63,787 nt of DNA from an uncultured delta proteobacterium (GCA_903892415.1 CAITIQ010000662.1:1-63787), one strand, 5' to 3'; positions 42,118 through 53,587 are shown, counted from the stretch's first letter. The notes: generated from the letters alone by a model not told the origin. Translations and numbers: made by a program.

Positions 42118-43170
42118 ATGTTGGTCGACGAGCTGATTCGAGCGCTGGATGAACGCGGGGAAGAGGCGCTTCGCCCGGTGGTGCTTGTGCTCGGTGATGA
42201 GGCACACTTCGCCGAGGAGGTCGTCAAGAAGCTCTCGCGAGTATGCCAGCGTAGCGGCATCGCTGGCTTCAACGAAGACCGCTTCATCGCAGGTGACAAC
42301 AGCGTGGATGACGTGCTCGCGGCAGCGCGATCGATTCCGATGATGGCCAAGCGTCGGTTCGTCCTCGTGCGCTCGCTCGAACGCTGGGAAGGCAAGGCCG
42401 AAGAGGGCGAGAAGTCCGAGAAGACCAGCAAGAAAAAGGCGGAAGCGCCGCTCGATAGGCTGGCTGCCTACGCGGCGGATCCTTCACCGGTGACCGTGCT
42501 GGTCTTGATGGCGCCCAAACTTCACGCCTCGCGCCGCATCGTGACGTTGGCGAAGAAGGAGGGCTTCCTCGTCCAATGCGAGCCACTCAAACGCAACGCG
42601 GTCGCATCCTTTGTTTCGCAGCGTGCGCGCGCGCTTGGCCATCCAATCTCTGGGGCTCTGGCCGCACATTTAGGTGATCTCATCGGCACCGACGTCGGAG
42701 CGATCGTCGACGCTCTCGAGCGCTTGTCGCTCTACGTTGGTCCTGGCGCGCCGCTCACCGAGGACGCTGTCGTGGCGCTGGTCGCACCCGTCCGGACTGC
42801 CATGATGTGGGACCTGACCGACGCTGTTTGCGCGCGTGATACGGCCAAAGCCCTCGTGGCCCTGAGCGAGATCGATATGGCGCGCGGTGCCGAGCTTCCG
42901 GTGCTCGGCGCGATCGCCGGCAGCGTCCGCAAACTGGCCCGCTTTCAAGCCGCCGTCGAAGCTGGTGACAGCCCGGCAGAGGCGGCGGAGAAGGCCGGTC
43001 TGCCGCCGTTCAAGGCGAGCTCGATGAGTCAGACCGTTCGTCGAATGCCGCGCGGCACCATGGGGCGCTGGCTTCACCTCCTGGCCGAAACCGACCTCGC
43101 GCTCAAAGGTCAGGGTAGGCGTGGAGGGCGGGCCATCCTCGAAGGTATGGTCCTTTCGATGTGCCGTTGA
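42118..43170 (+). CDS. holA: DNA polymerase III subunit delta
   Basis: The delta subunit of the clamp loader, 350 residues. It has the family's layout: a RecA-like domain lacking a working P-loop (RPVVLVLGDEAHFAEEVVKK), VDDVLAAARSIPMMAKRRFVLVR, a Lys/Glu-rich insertion, TVLVLMAPKLHASRRIVTLA, then helices with FVSQRARALGHPIS and GTDVGAIVDALERLSLYVG, and a C-terminal collar domain (ETDLALKGQGRRGGRAILEG). It opens the beta clamp during loading onto DNA. It starts at TTG or ATG 42118 and ends 26 bases before the GspC-like gene. Confidence 0.88.
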   Translation: MLVDELIRALDERGEEALRPVVLVLGDEAHFAEEVVKKLSRVCQRSGIAGFNEDRFIAGDNSVDDVLAAARSIPMMAKRRFVLVRSLERWEGKAEEGEKSEKTSKKKAEAPLDRLAAYAADPSPVTVLVLMAPKLHASRRIVTLAKKEGFLVQCEPLKRNAVASFVSQRARALGHPISGALAAHLGDLIGTDVGAIVDALERLSLYVGPGAPLTEDAVVALVAPVRTAMMWDLTDAVCARDTAKALVALSEIDMARGAELPVLGAIAGSVRKLARFQAAVEAGDSPAEAAEKAGLPPFKASSMSQTVRRMPRGTMGRWLHLLAETDLALKGQGRRGGRAILEGMVLSMCR

Positions 43171-43196
43171 CTGCTCGGTGATTTCGCACGCCGGCA

Positions 43197-44135
43197 GTGC
43201 TAAAACCCTCCGGCGTGTCGATCGACGCAACCACCAAGCGCTTTTACCCGGGCATCATCGGAGGTCTGCTGCTTGCGGTTGCCTACTTCCAAGGGTCGGG
43301 GATTTCCGCGCTGATCGCGGAGCAACTACCGTCCCCTGCTCCGCCGACGAAAGCTGGGTCGCACTCAACTTTGGGAGTAACTCGCCCACCTCGGGACGGC
43401 GCCCCCATTCTCAAACGCAACCCGTTTGATTCGGTGACCGGGCAGCTTTTTGCAAAACCGTCGGCTTCGGCCAGCCAAGCGCCCCCACCCGCAGCCGCGC
43501 CAAAACTCAGCGACGGCGCGCTTCCCGAGTGCGCAACGACCACCGTCTCGGTGATCAGCAGCGCGGATGACCCGGCTTTCAGCTTCGCCGTGATCAAGTC
43601 GGGCAGCCAAGCGCAGATGCGGCGGATCGGTGATTCGGTCGACGGCAAGCAGGTCGAAGCGATCGACGAAACGAGAGTGGTCCTCGCCTCCGGAGATGAT
43701 CGCTGTCAGGTGGCGATGCGAAAGGACGGGGCTGGCAGCGTCGGCCAGGAGTTACCAGCGCCCACCGAGCGAGAGCCCGCTACCCCTGGGAACAAGTCAA
43801 AGCTCGGGGAAGGCATAACCAAGGTGAGCGACACATCGTTCATTATCGAGGAGAACGGCGCGCAGAAGCTCGCGCAGATTCGCGATGGGTTTATGCGCAG
43901 CGCCAAGCTCGTCGACGGCGAAGGCGTTCGACTTTACCGCAGCGCGCAAACCACCATCTTGGGTCAGCTCGGGCTCAAGAAGGGAGACATGGTTAAAACT
44001 CTCAACGGTTTTGACATGAGCAGCGTCGACCAATCGACTCAGGCCTATTCGGCGATCAAGACCGCAGACGCCGTCGCGGTGACCATCGTCCGCGACGGCA
44101 AAGAGATGAAGCTGGATTACCAAGTAAAAAAGTAG
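43197..44135 (+). CDS. gspC: GspC-like type II secretion protein with PDZ domain
   Basis: A 312-residue protein. One N-terminal helix (YPGIIGGLLLAVAYFQGSGI) is followed by a homology-region block (ILKRNPFDSVTGQLF) and two repeats of the HR type (FAVIKSGSQAQMRRIGDSV, then TDRVVLASGDDRC-like sequence). The C-terminal PDZ domain reads QTTILGQLGLKKGDMVKTLNG, FDMSSVDQSTQAYSAI. GspC connects inner-membrane GspL/M with the GspD secretin. No other gsp gene is in the window, so it is either separated from its operon or adapted to another use. The start could be GTG 43197 or GTG 43215. Confidence 0.82.
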   Translation: MLKPSGVSIDATTKRFYPGIIGGLLLAVAYFQGSGISALIAEQLPSPAPPTKAGSHSTLGVTRPPRDGAPILKRNPFDSVTGQLFAKPSASASQAPPPAAAPKLSDGALPECATTTVSVISSADDPAFSFAVIKSGSQAQMRRIGDSVDGKQVEAIDETRVVLASGDDRCQVAMRKDGAGSVGQELPAPTEREPATPGNKSKLGEGITKVSDTSFIIEENGAQKLAQIRDGFMRSAKLVDGEGVRLYRSAQTTILGQLGLKKGDMVKTLNGFDMSSVDQSTQAYSAIKTADAVAVTIVRDGKEMKLDYQVKK

Positions 44136-44155
44136 CTGGTCGCTCTCGTGCGACC

Positions 44156-46231
44156 CTAGGGCCGCGGAACGACCGGCAGGCTCAACACGGGAATCGACTC
44201 TTCGTCGTCGTAAATTTCGTCCGCCCTGTTTGGCTCCAGCCCGTCTCCGGCCTTCTCCTCGACCGTGATGCTGTCCGGGGTTGCCGCTGCAGCCGAGGGT
44301 GATTGCACGTCGAGCGTGGCCGAAGCCAGCGAGGTTCGCGGCTTCTCCCGGCTATAAATAACCAGCGTGTCCCCAGGCTTCAGCTCGTCGGTGCGGGCGC
44401 GGTGGTTGATCCGCTCCAGCATCCCGAGCGAGAGCCCGTAGCGCTTGGCGAGTCCTCGAAAGGAGTCCCCCTCTTTGGCGGTCACGAGAAAGCGCGAGCG
44501 CCCATTCTTCCGCTCGAAATGGTCGAAGAACTCCGTGGAGCCAACCACCAACAGTTGCGCCCGGTCAGCCGTTACGAAGCGCACCAAACGTTCATCAGGT
44601 AGCTCGCTAACGAAGGCCTGCAACACCATCTTGGCATGCAGGTTGGCCGTCTTATCGAGGTTGTTCCACTGCACGAGTTGGGCCTCGGATACTCCGAGGA
44701 TGGACGCAACTTCAGCGAGCTTATCGCCCCACACGACCTCGTAGAAAATGCGCTGGGTTCCCGGCCCGACGGCAGTTCGAGAAGGCACTACGACCACGAG
44801 CTTTTCGGGGGGCGAGCCAGGACCGAGCTTCGCTGGGATACGCAATACGGTGCCCGGGCGTGGAGGCGTTGGATCCACGAGCCCATTGAGCTTGCGCAGG
44901 CGTGCTTCGGTCGTGCCCAGCGGTTGTGCGATCGTATCCAGAGACTCGCCCCAACGCAGCGTCATGCTCGAGGTGCCCGTCAGTGTGGGCTCGGGTTCTG
45001 GTCGCGCGGCGGCTTGCGCCGGAGGCGCGCTGCCGGAGACGCTCGCCACCTCGGCCGATACCAGCTTCCCTGGCGCGCTGGTCTTCACATTACTGGATTT
45101 GGCAGCCGTTTTTCCGCCATTGGTGGTGGGTTGGCGACCCTTCTCGTCGCTGAACGTTTCAGGCGCGTCGAGCACGAGCTCCTCGAGCCCAAACGCGGCC
45201 TTGTTGCGCGCAACGAATGCCAACGCCAGGATCTTCGGCACGTACAGCGCTGTCTCGTAGGGAACCCCGGCCTCGAGCTCCGATAGCTCCCAGAAGTCGT
45301 TGGTATTGTATTTACGAATGGAGGTTAGTAGTCCGCCGTGACCCATGTTGTAGGCGGCCATCGCTAGCTCCCAACGTCCGAAGCGCTTATGCAAGTCGCT
45401 AAGAAAGCGCGTAGCCGCCTCGGTGCTGCGCTCGGGATCCAGGCGCTCATCCACCGTCCGGTCGACGCGTAGGCCGTAGGCCGTACCGGCCTTGGGCATG
45501 AACTGCCATAACCCTGCAGCTCCTGCGGCCGAGACAATGCGGGGGTTCATCGCGCTTTCACACAGGGACAAGTAGACGAGGTCCTCTGGCAATCCCTTCG
45601 CCTTCAGAATCTCGCGTAGTTTGGCCTCATAGCGTCCGCTGCGCTTCAGCAAGCCCGCCGCAAAGTTCTTTCCCGAGGTGGTGTTCTTGAAATAGTCGAG
45701 ATAGCGAATGAGTCTCGAATCCCAGCGGAACGGCAGGTCCGGTGGGTTTAGCTTGGCCATCCATTCCAAAGCGGCTCCCGACTTGGTGGCGCTCGGGGCG
45801 GGGGAGGGGGCAGTAACTTCCGGCAATCCGCTGGCGACGACCACCGGCATGCCCGTGGGAGCCTCCGCCTTCACTTCGGTGAGGTCCCAGAACAACATCC
45901 GGTCGACCTCGGAGATTTGCTTGAGCTCCGGCGACTCGGGGGAAGGCGCCGCAGCCACAGCCTGCCCAGCGATTTGAGACCGAACAGCCGGGTCTGCGGG
46001 TTGAGGAGCCGAGCCTGGCTTGCGCGCGGGCTTGCGACTCTCCTGCGGTTTCTGAGGCTTTTTGGCCGGCTTCTTCCGGGCTGGGCTCTTGGCCGGCCCC
46101 TTCGCCTGAGCAACTTCTCGTTTAGCGGTGGAACCTGCAGAGCGAGTCTGCGGGCCACTCGCGTTGGCCGCCGGAGCCACCCCCCAAACGAGGGCGACCA
46201 CCGCGACGAATCCAAAGACTCGGGCGCGCAT
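44156..46231 (-). CDS. MltD-type lytic transglycosylase with three LysM domains
   Basis: A peptidoglycan-cutting enzyme, 691 residues from ATG 46231. A signal peptide (VFGFVAVVALVWGVAPAANA) is followed by a Lys/Pro/Ala-rich linker. The SLT domain holds the catalytic Glu225 in LCESAMNP, then AAGLWQFMPKAGTAYGL and AMAAYNMGHGG. Three LysM-like modules follow: MTLRWGESLDTIAQPLGTTE, FYEVVWGDKLAEVASILGVS and FLVTAKEGDSFRGLAKRYGL, each with the G-D/E-S-x pattern. The enzyme should act on the cell wall in the periplasm. Confidence 0.93.
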   Translation of the reverse strand: MRARVFGFVAVVALVWGVAPAANASGPQTRSAGSTAKREVAQAKGPAKSPARKKPAKKPQKPQESRKPARKPGSAPQPADPAVRSQIAGQAVAAAPSPESPELKQISEVDRMLFWDLTEVKAEAPTGMPVVVASGLPEVTAPSPAPSATKSGAALEWMAKLNPPDLPFRWDSRLIRYLDYFKNTTSGKNFAAGLLKRSGRYEAKLREILKAKGLPEDLVYLSLCESAMNPRIVSAAGAAGLWQFMPKAGTAYGLRVDRTVDERLDPERSTEAATRFLSDLHKRFGRWELAMAAYNMGHGGLLTSIRKYNTNDFWELSELEAGVPYETALYVPKILALAFVARNKAAFGLEELVLDAPETFSDEKGRQPTTNGGKTAAKSSNVKTSAPGKLVSAEVASVSGSAPPAQAAARPEPEPTLTGTSSMTLRWGESLDTIAQPLGTTEARLRKLNGLVDPTPPRPGTVLRIPAKLGPGSPPEKLVVVVPSRTAVGPGTQRIFYEVVWGDKLAEVASILGVSEAQLVQWNNLDKTANLHAKMVLQAFVSELPDERLVRFVTADRAQLLVVGSTEFFDHFERKNGRSRFLVTAKEGDSFRGLAKRYGLSLGMLERINHRARTDELKPGDTLVIYSREKPRTSLASATLDVQSPSAAAATPDSITVEEKAGDGLEPNRADEIYDDEESIPVLSLPVVPRP

Positions 46232-46311
46232 CGGGGACTGATTTTGCACGCATGACGCACGCGGTCAACTTTGGGGGGCCCGCGCAGCGATACCGGTGGT
46301 AACCCAACGTC

Positions 46312-48261
46312 ATGTCTTTGGTCGGACTTCGCCGCAGTGCCAACGCTCCCTTGCGCGACAAAAAGCGCTTTCTCCCGACCAGCCGCGAAGAGATGGCGGC
46401 GCGCGGCTGGAGTGAACTCGATATCCTGCTGGTCTCCGGCGACGCCTACGTCGATCACCCAGCCTTCGGCGCTGCCATCATCGGTCGTTTCCTCGAGGCG
46501 CGTGGCTTTCGTGTGGGGATCGTGGCCCAGCCCAAGTGGACAGACCCGAGTGACATCGCGCGCATGGGTAAGCCGCGGCTCTACGTGGGCGTGACGGCGG
46601 GCAACCTCGACTCGATGCTCAACAAGCTGACCGCGCAAAAGAAGGTGCGATCGGTGGACCAGTATTCCCCAGGCGGCCGGCTCGACTGTCGGCCCAACCG
46701 AGCCAGTATCGTTTATTCCAATCTCTGCCGTCAGGCCTTTGGAGAAGGCACCCCCGTCGTGCTCGGTGGGATTGAGGCCTCGCTGCGTCGGATAGCGCAT
46801 TACGATTATTGGTCGGATCAGGTGCGGCGCAGCATCCTGCTCGACGCCAAAGCCGATCTCTTGATCTTCGGTATGGGCGAGCGACCTGTATGGGAGCTCG
46901 CTCAGCGGCTTGCGGCTGGGGAGAAGGTGCGCGCGATCCGCGACCTGCGCGGCACCGCCTTCGTGATGCGCAAAGGGGAGTGGGAGCAGTTCGAGAGTTC
47001 ACGTTATGTGGGTGATGGCAAAACGCTGTTGTTGCCTAGTTACGAGGAGGTCAAAGAAGACAAGGCGGCCTTCTCCCGAATGAGCCGCGCGTTTCAATAC
47101 GAAACCAACCCCGGTAACGCGCGCGCGCTCCTGCAGCCGCATGGCACTGAGGCGGTTTACTTCAATCCGCCGGCGCTACCGCTCGAGACCTCCCTGATGG
47201 ACGAGCTCTACGACCTGCCGTTCGCTCGCGTACCGCACTATTCGTATGAAGACCGTATCCCCGCTTACGAGACGGTAAAACACTCGATCGTGACCATGCG
47301 CGGCTGCTTTGGCGGCTGCACCTTCTGCTCCATTACCGAACACGAGGGGCGTGTGATCCAGTCTCGCTCTGGCGAGAGCATCTTGCGGGAGGTGCGGGCG
47401 CTCTCCCGAATGGAGGGCTTCTCGGGCGTGATCTCGGACCTGGGTGGTCCCACCGCCAACATGTACCAGATGACCTGCAAAGACGAGAAAATCGAGAAGT
47501 CTTGCCGGCGGCTCTCCTGCGTCCACCCTGGTATCTGCGAGAACCTGGTCACCAACCATGAGCCGCTGATCGACATCATGAAGAAGGTCCGCAAGGAGCC
47601 AGGAATCAAGAAGGTCTTTATCGCCTCCGGCGTGCGCTATGACCTAGCCGAGCGTAGTCCCGAGTTCATCAAGGAGCTCGCTACGCATCATACGGGCGGG
47701 CAACTTTCGGTCGCTCCCGAGCACAACAACCCCGACGTGCTCGAGCGGATGAAGAAGCCGGCGATCGACTCGTATGAACGCTTCGCTGATAGCTTCCGTT
47801 GCGCGAGTGAGAAGGCCGGCAAAGACCAGTACCTGGTGCCCTACTTCATCTCCGGTCACCCGGGCTCCTCGCTCGCAGAGATGGTCGACCTTGCGCTTTG
47901 GCTGAAGGCCAACAACATGCGGCCGCGCCAAGTACAGGACTTCATCCCGACCCCGATGTCGATGGCGGCTAGTATGTATTATACGGGGCTCGACCCGTTT
48001 ACGCAGAACCCCGTCTACACGGCGAAGTCGATGGAGGAGAAGCGGCTGCAAAAGGCGCTGTTGCTCTATTGGGACCCGACCCACCATGATGAAGTTAGAG
48101 AAGCGCTGACACGGGTTGGTCGAACGGATCTCATTGGTTCTCGGCCCGACTGTCTGGTGCCTGCGGCGTCAGGTAAAGGCTCCTTGCCAATTCATATGCG
48201 CCGTCGAACGTTCGCTAAGCCGACTGGCAAAGCGGCCCTGCGCCGGGGTCCTCGGAACTAG
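46312..48261 (+). CDS. YgiQ-family radical SAM protein
   Basis: A 649-residue radical SAM enzyme. The 4Fe-4S motif is C-x3-C-x2-C in RGCFGGCTFCSI, preceded by the N-terminal cobalamin-like fold (LDILLVSGDAYVDHPAFGAA, RLYVGVTAGNLDSMLNKLT). Other family blocks are SVAPEHNNPDVLERMKKP and YFISGHPGSSLAEMVDLA, and a C-terminal QDFIPTPMSMAASMYYTGLD. The reaction of YgiQ proteins is not established. The start is ATG 46312. It is alone on its strand. Confidence 0.93.
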   Translation: MSLVGLRRSANAPLRDKKRFLPTSREEMAARGWSELDILLVSGDAYVDHPAFGAAIIGRFLEARGFRVGIVAQPKWTDPSDIARMGKPRLYVGVTAGNLDSMLNKLTAQKKVRSVDQYSPGGRLDCRPNRASIVYSNLCRQAFGEGTPVVLGGIEASLRRIAHYDYWSDQVRRSILLDAKADLLIFGMGERPVWELAQRLAAGEKVRAIRDLRGTAFVMRKGEWEQFESSRYVGDGKTLLLPSYEEVKEDKAAFSRMSRAFQYETNPGNARALLQPHGTEAVYFNPPALPLETSLMDELYDLPFARVPHYSYEDRIPAYETVKHSIVTMRGCFGGCTFCSITEHEGRVIQSRSGESILREVRALSRMEGFSGVISDLGGPTANMYQMTCKDEKIEKSCRRLSCVHPGICENLVTNHEPLIDIMKKVRKEPGIKKVFIASGVRYDLAERSPEFIKELATHHTGGQLSVAPEHNNPDVLERMKKPAIDSYERFADSFRCASEKAGKDQYLVPYFISGHPGSSLAEMVDLALWLKANNMRPRQVQDFIPTPMSMAASMYYTGLDPFTQNPVYTAKSMEEKRLQKALLLYWDPTHHDEVREALTRVGRTDLIGSRPDCLVPAASGKGSLPIHMRRRTFAKPTGKAALRRGPRN

Positions 48262-48300
48262 GCTTGGCTAGCGCCGTCCCAGGGAGCAGTAAGCTTCGCC

Positions 48301-49017
48301 ATGGTCGAGTCCGAGACTGAGGGTGATCGGATGGACAAGCCGGCTGCAACGTCATTCTGGCTCGTCGCCTTTCTTCCGCTTGGGGCGGTCATCGTATATG
48401 GCTCGAGTCGTCATCTCTACGCGCTTTGCGATTGGGCATTGTGGCTACTGGCGCCTGTGCTCGCGATGTTGGCTCTGGCCGCGCGCAATGAGCTGAGGGC
48501 CTTGCCCGCCGAGGGGTATGCTTCCCGCCGGATAGCGCAGAAGCGAAATATCGTGATCGAGGTCGCGATGGCTTTGGTGGCTCTTATGCTTGCTCTTGTC
48601 CGACCCGGTTTTGTTAACACCCCCAATGAAGTTGCAGCCTGCTTAGGCGACTATGCGAAGCCGGAGTTGCAACCTGCCGATATCCAGCGTGCTCGCAACG
48701 AGGGCCTGCCAACGTGCTTTGACGGAGGGCAAAAGCTCCGGGGGCGTCAGGCCGCCCATCTCCCTGTCGAACTCGGTCGCGACTCCACGAACCAGATGCC
48801 CGTCGTCGTCTTTGCCTACGATCAGGGATGCAATGGGCCCGATGTGCGAGTTGCTATTCGCTACCGTGGAGTGGAGCAGTCGGCGTGCTGTCGGCTGAAC
48901 GCCAGGCCTATTTGGGCCGAGGGCATGGGCCGTTGGTACGTTGGTTGTGAACCAGCTGGTGCCCAACCGAGTAACGCGGGCCCTCCAAGAGGCTGTGGTG
49001 CGCGTACTAGCCAGTGA
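48301..49017 (+). CDS. Membrane protein of unknown function, 238 residues
   Basis: Three N-terminal helices (FWLVAFLPLGAVIVYGS, YALCDWALWLLAPVLAMLAL, NIVIEVAMALVALMLALVR) are followed by a 130-residue outside part with six Cys (ACLGDYA, GLPTCFDGG, YDQGCNGPDV, SACCRLN, VGCEPAG, RGCGA), which may form disulfides. ATG 48301 or ATG 48331 could be the start. No family is recognised. Confidence 0.65.
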   Translation: MVESETEGDRMDKPAATSFWLVAFLPLGAVIVYGSSRHLYALCDWALWLLAPVLAMLALAARNELRALPAEGYASRRIAQKRNIVIEVAMALVALMLALVRPGFVNTPNEVAACLGDYAKPELQPADIQRARNEGLPTCFDGGQKLRGRQAAHLPVELGRDSTNQMPVVVFAYDQGCNGPDVRVAIRYRGVEQSACCRLNARPIWAEGMGRWYVGCEPAGAQPSNAGPPRGCGARTSQ

Positions 49018-49144
49018 CGCCTGCAGAGCAGAAGCTTAGGTTCTGTCGAATGATCGATTGCTTATATTCGCCTAGACCTTTGTTGCGACGGCCCGCAACC
49101 TGATGACTAACTGTGGCTGCTCTTGGCCACCAAGGGAGGTGCCC

Positions 49145-49663
49145 ATGAAAGAGTCGCTCGCGTACCACGTGCGTAGATCCATATTCATCTCGCTCGCACA
49201 GATGGCGTGGGCGGACGGCAAGCTGCACGCGAGTGAGCTCGCCGCGCTGCGTGGAGCCGCCTTCAGCCTCGACTTGCTCGATCGGCATACGGGCGTCGCT
49301 GGCATGCTCTCGCTGGGCCCGGCTAGGCTTCCTCCTGTAGAGTTCTCCGACCTCAATCGTACAGAGCGAGGCTTGTGCGTGGCCGCTGCTGCCTGGGCAG
49401 CCCTCACCGACGACCTGCAAAGCCACCCCGAGACCTTTGTATTGTCGTGGCTTGCGACGCATGCGGGGCTGGACGAGGAGATCGTTGAGGAACTCAGCGA
49501 GCTGGCTTGGCGGACGAGGGCGTTGCGGCCTAACGACCTCGATTGGGAGTCGGAGTTCGATGCGTTGCTGATTGCCGCAAAGCTCTTGCTGGACCATCAG
49601 ATGATGCTCCCCGCCGCTGGTCCTTTCAGTGGAGGGGCCTCTCTCTTGACCCCTCTTTCGTAA
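49145..49663 (+). CDS. TerB-like family protein
   Basis: 172 residues from ATG 49145, with AAGGGAGG just upstream. The sequence fits the TerB-like or DUF533 helical fold: ISLAQMAWADGKLHASELAA (with the acidic metal-binding pair in ADG-K-LHASE), then CVAAAAWAALTDD, HAGLDEEIVEELSELAWR and FDALLIAAKLLLDH. TerB domains bind metal and are found in tellurite resistance and stress systems, but many family members have no known role. It converges with katG, with 6 bases between them. Confidence 0.7.
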   Translation: MKESLAYHVRRSIFISLAQMAWADGKLHASELAALRGAAFSLDLLDRHTGVAGMLSLGPARLPPVEFSDLNRTERGLCVAAAAWAALTDDLQSHPETFVLSWLATHAGLDEEIVEELSELAWRTRALRPNDLDWESEFDALLIAAKLLLDHQMMLPAAGPFSGGASLLTPLS

Positions 49664-49669
49664 TGCGAA

Positions 49670-51865
<2,196 letters not shown>

Positions 51866-51945
51866 GGCAGCTTCCTTTGGTCCTGGTTTGCTTCCCGCGG
51901 TAGCGCGCTGAAGTCGTCCTTACGCTAGCGCGTGCGCTCATCTTC

Positions 51946-51965
51946 GAGGAAAGACATGTTTCCTC
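51946..51965. promoter_or_regulatory. Inverted repeat upstream of katG
   Basis: GAGGAAA and TTTCCTC are perfect inverted arms with GACATG between them, about 80 bases upstream of the katG start. It could be an operator or a small terminator for a transcript coming the other way. Confidence 0.4.
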
Positions 51966-51972
51966 TGCTTCA

Positions 51973-51989
51973 GATAGTTCGTGGCTATC
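51973..51989. promoter_or_regulatory. OxyR-like ATAG-N7-CTAT site upstream of katG
   Basis: GATAG and CTATC surround seven bases (TTCGTGG). This matches the ATAG-N7-CTAT half-site known for OxyR, the peroxide regulator that commonly controls katG. A second half-site at the usual spacing is not clear, and no OxyR gene is in the window. Confidence 0.4.
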
Positions 51990-52046
51990 AGTGGCTCAGC
52001 TCCTTCTGCAATAAGAGGAGGCTCTTTGGGCTAGTCTCCAGCCACG

Positions 52047-52652
52047 ATGAACAACGAAAGTGCTCAGGTAAAGCTCCTTTTTGCGGCCTCGTTAGGCGCA
52101 ATGCTGCTGGGGACGAGCTGTGGAGAGAGTCCTCCGCAGGGAGGCTCTGTAGGCGGCTCGAGCGTTGCTCCGTGGAGCGCTATTCCGTTGGAAGCAAGTG
52201 CATCAGCTAGCCAAGTGGCCTTGGATGAAAGGGCACCCAAACGCCTTGACCTAAGCAATAGAGGGTTGCCGGTGACCTTGCTTGTACCGGGTTGCGTAAA
52301 GATCCGGGAGCCGCTGATGAAGAACGCCACCAACTTGAAGGACCTCATTCTCGCATGTGATCCAGGGCTGAACAGTTCTCCCCCATTTGCTCTCCAGATC
52401 GGTTTGAGCGAGGGTAAGGCTTGGAAGTCTGATGTCCGGGCCAACAAGAACTTCAAACGCTTTACGATGGATGAGCCAAACTTCCTGCGCTGGCAGGCGG
52501 AGGACGGCAAGCTCCTCGTGGAAGAGTTTATCTGGCGCCAGAAGGTTAGCGGGACCAGCTATGCCTGTTTCCCGCAATTTGCTGCTGGGCTCGAGCAACG
52601 CGCCCTGCTCGAGGAGGAGCTCGCTGCTTGCAGGTCGATGACGGCCCCCTAG
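52047..52652 (+). CDS. Lipoprotein of unknown function, 201 residues
   Basis: The leader (KLLFAASLGAMLLGTSC) has a lipobox LLGTSC. A Ser/Gly-rich linker and a 140-residue part with four Cys follow (LLVPGCVKIREP, ILACDPGL, SYACFPQF, EELAACRS), and the block FTMDEPNFLRWQAEDGKLLV stands out. ATG 52047 is used. Its stop overlaps the stop of the convergent HDAC-like gene in the tetramer CTAG. No family is recognised. Confidence 0.7.
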   Translation: MNNESAQVKLLFAASLGAMLLGTSCGESPPQGGSVGGSSVAPWSAIPLEASASASQVALDERAPKRLDLSNRGLPVTLLVPGCVKIREPLMKNATNLKDLILACDPGLNSSPPFALQIGLSEGKAWKSDVRANKNFKRFTMDEPNFLRWQAEDGKLLVEEFIWRQKVSGTSYACFPQFAAGLEQRALLEEELAACRSMTAP

Positions 52653-53515
52653 AGCACGGCGAGGCACTCCTCGAGCGTCGCATCGTGAATGGCGATGACC
52701 TTCGGTATGGTGCCGTCCGCTTCTTTTTGGTAGCCACCGGCGAAGTTCCAAACCAACGGCGTGGCTGCTTTGGACATTGTGCGAAATACCAGTCTGTCTC
52801 GCTCTCGCAGTTGGGCGCTCGTCAACCAGCCACCGAGTGGGTCGTCGATATGGGGATCTGCACCTGCCTGGTACAGCACAAGGTCACAACGGCTCAGCTC
52901 CACGAGCTCGCTGGATAGACGGTTGAAGAATTGTTCAACCTGGTCCGCCCGGTAGAAGGTCGCGCCAGTCGAGAAGTGGTGGATGTACTCCTGGGCAGAG
53001 AGCCGGTGAATGATCTCCCAGGTGCCGTCGCCGTCGTGCATATCGCAGTCGAGAATGCCAATCCGTTTGGCTCGTCCCGACTCATGCAGCGCGATTGCAG
53101 TGACGGTGAGCCCATTGAACGTGCAATATCCGCCGGCTCGTTCATAGCTAGCGTGGTGAAAGCCAGAGCACGGTGCGCAGGCGAACCCGCCCTTCGCAAG
53201 AACATGGCGGGCGGCTGATAGCATCGCTCCGCTGGTAAACGGCAGTGAAGCCGCAACCTCAGATGAGCGGTTATGAAAGCCGTTGTTCCGCTCCCCTCGC
53301 AGGACCCCCTCTACATACTCACGCGAGTGGCTGAGCATGAGCTCTTTCTGCGTGGCAGGGGCAGGTGCGAGAACGTCGATGGCGAGGTTCGTCGCAACCC
53401 ACCCCTCGACCACGAGCTTTGGTTTTCTTGCACTTGGAGAGAACGACTCCGAGTCAGCCGCCATTTCGGATCGGTAGAAGACTGGGAGTCGACGTTGGAT
53501 ATGGTGCTGTTTCAT
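52649..53515 (-). CDS. Histone-deacetylase-family (HDAC-like) amidohydrolase
   Basis: A 288-residue zinc amidohydrolase of the class II HDAC or acetoin-utilisation type. Catalytic motifs are intact: SGFHHASYERAGGYCTFNGL (the H-H pair), ILDCDMHDGDGT (first Asp ligand and His), YQAGADPHIDDPLGG (second Asp), and FAGGYQKE (near the transition-state Tyr). Bacterial homologues deacetylate polyamines or small amides, and the substrate here is unknown. ATG 53515 is preferred over 53542. The divergent LysR gene probably controls it. Confidence 0.9.
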   Translation of the reverse strand: MKQHHIQRRLPVFYRSEMAADSESFSPSARKPKLVVEGWVATNLAIDVLAPAPATQKELMLSHSREYVEGVLRGERNNGFHNRSSEVAASLPFTSGAMLSAARHVLAKGGFACAPCSGFHHASYERAGGYCTFNGLTVTAIALHESGRAKRIGILDCDMHDGDGTWEIIHRLSAQEYIHHFSTGATFYRADQVEQFFNRLSSELVELSRCDLVLYQAGADPHIDDPLGGWLTSAQLRERDRLVFRTMSKAATPLVWNFAGGYQKEADGTIPKVIAIHDATLEECLAVL

Positions 53516-53569
53516 ACCTCGAACCTGCATTCTGCAAGGCAATCGATCGAGCTATGAATCAGCGACCTA

Positions 53570-53587
53570 CATTACTCTGGAGTAATG
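53570..53587. promoter_or_regulatory. LysR-type T-N11-A palindrome on the LysR start codon
   Basis: CATTACTC and GAGTAATG are perfect inverted arms with TG between them, and T-N11-A fits inside them. The last three bases are the ATG of the LysR gene, so binding would sit directly on its own start and 54 bases from the HDAC-like start. Confidence 0.65.
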
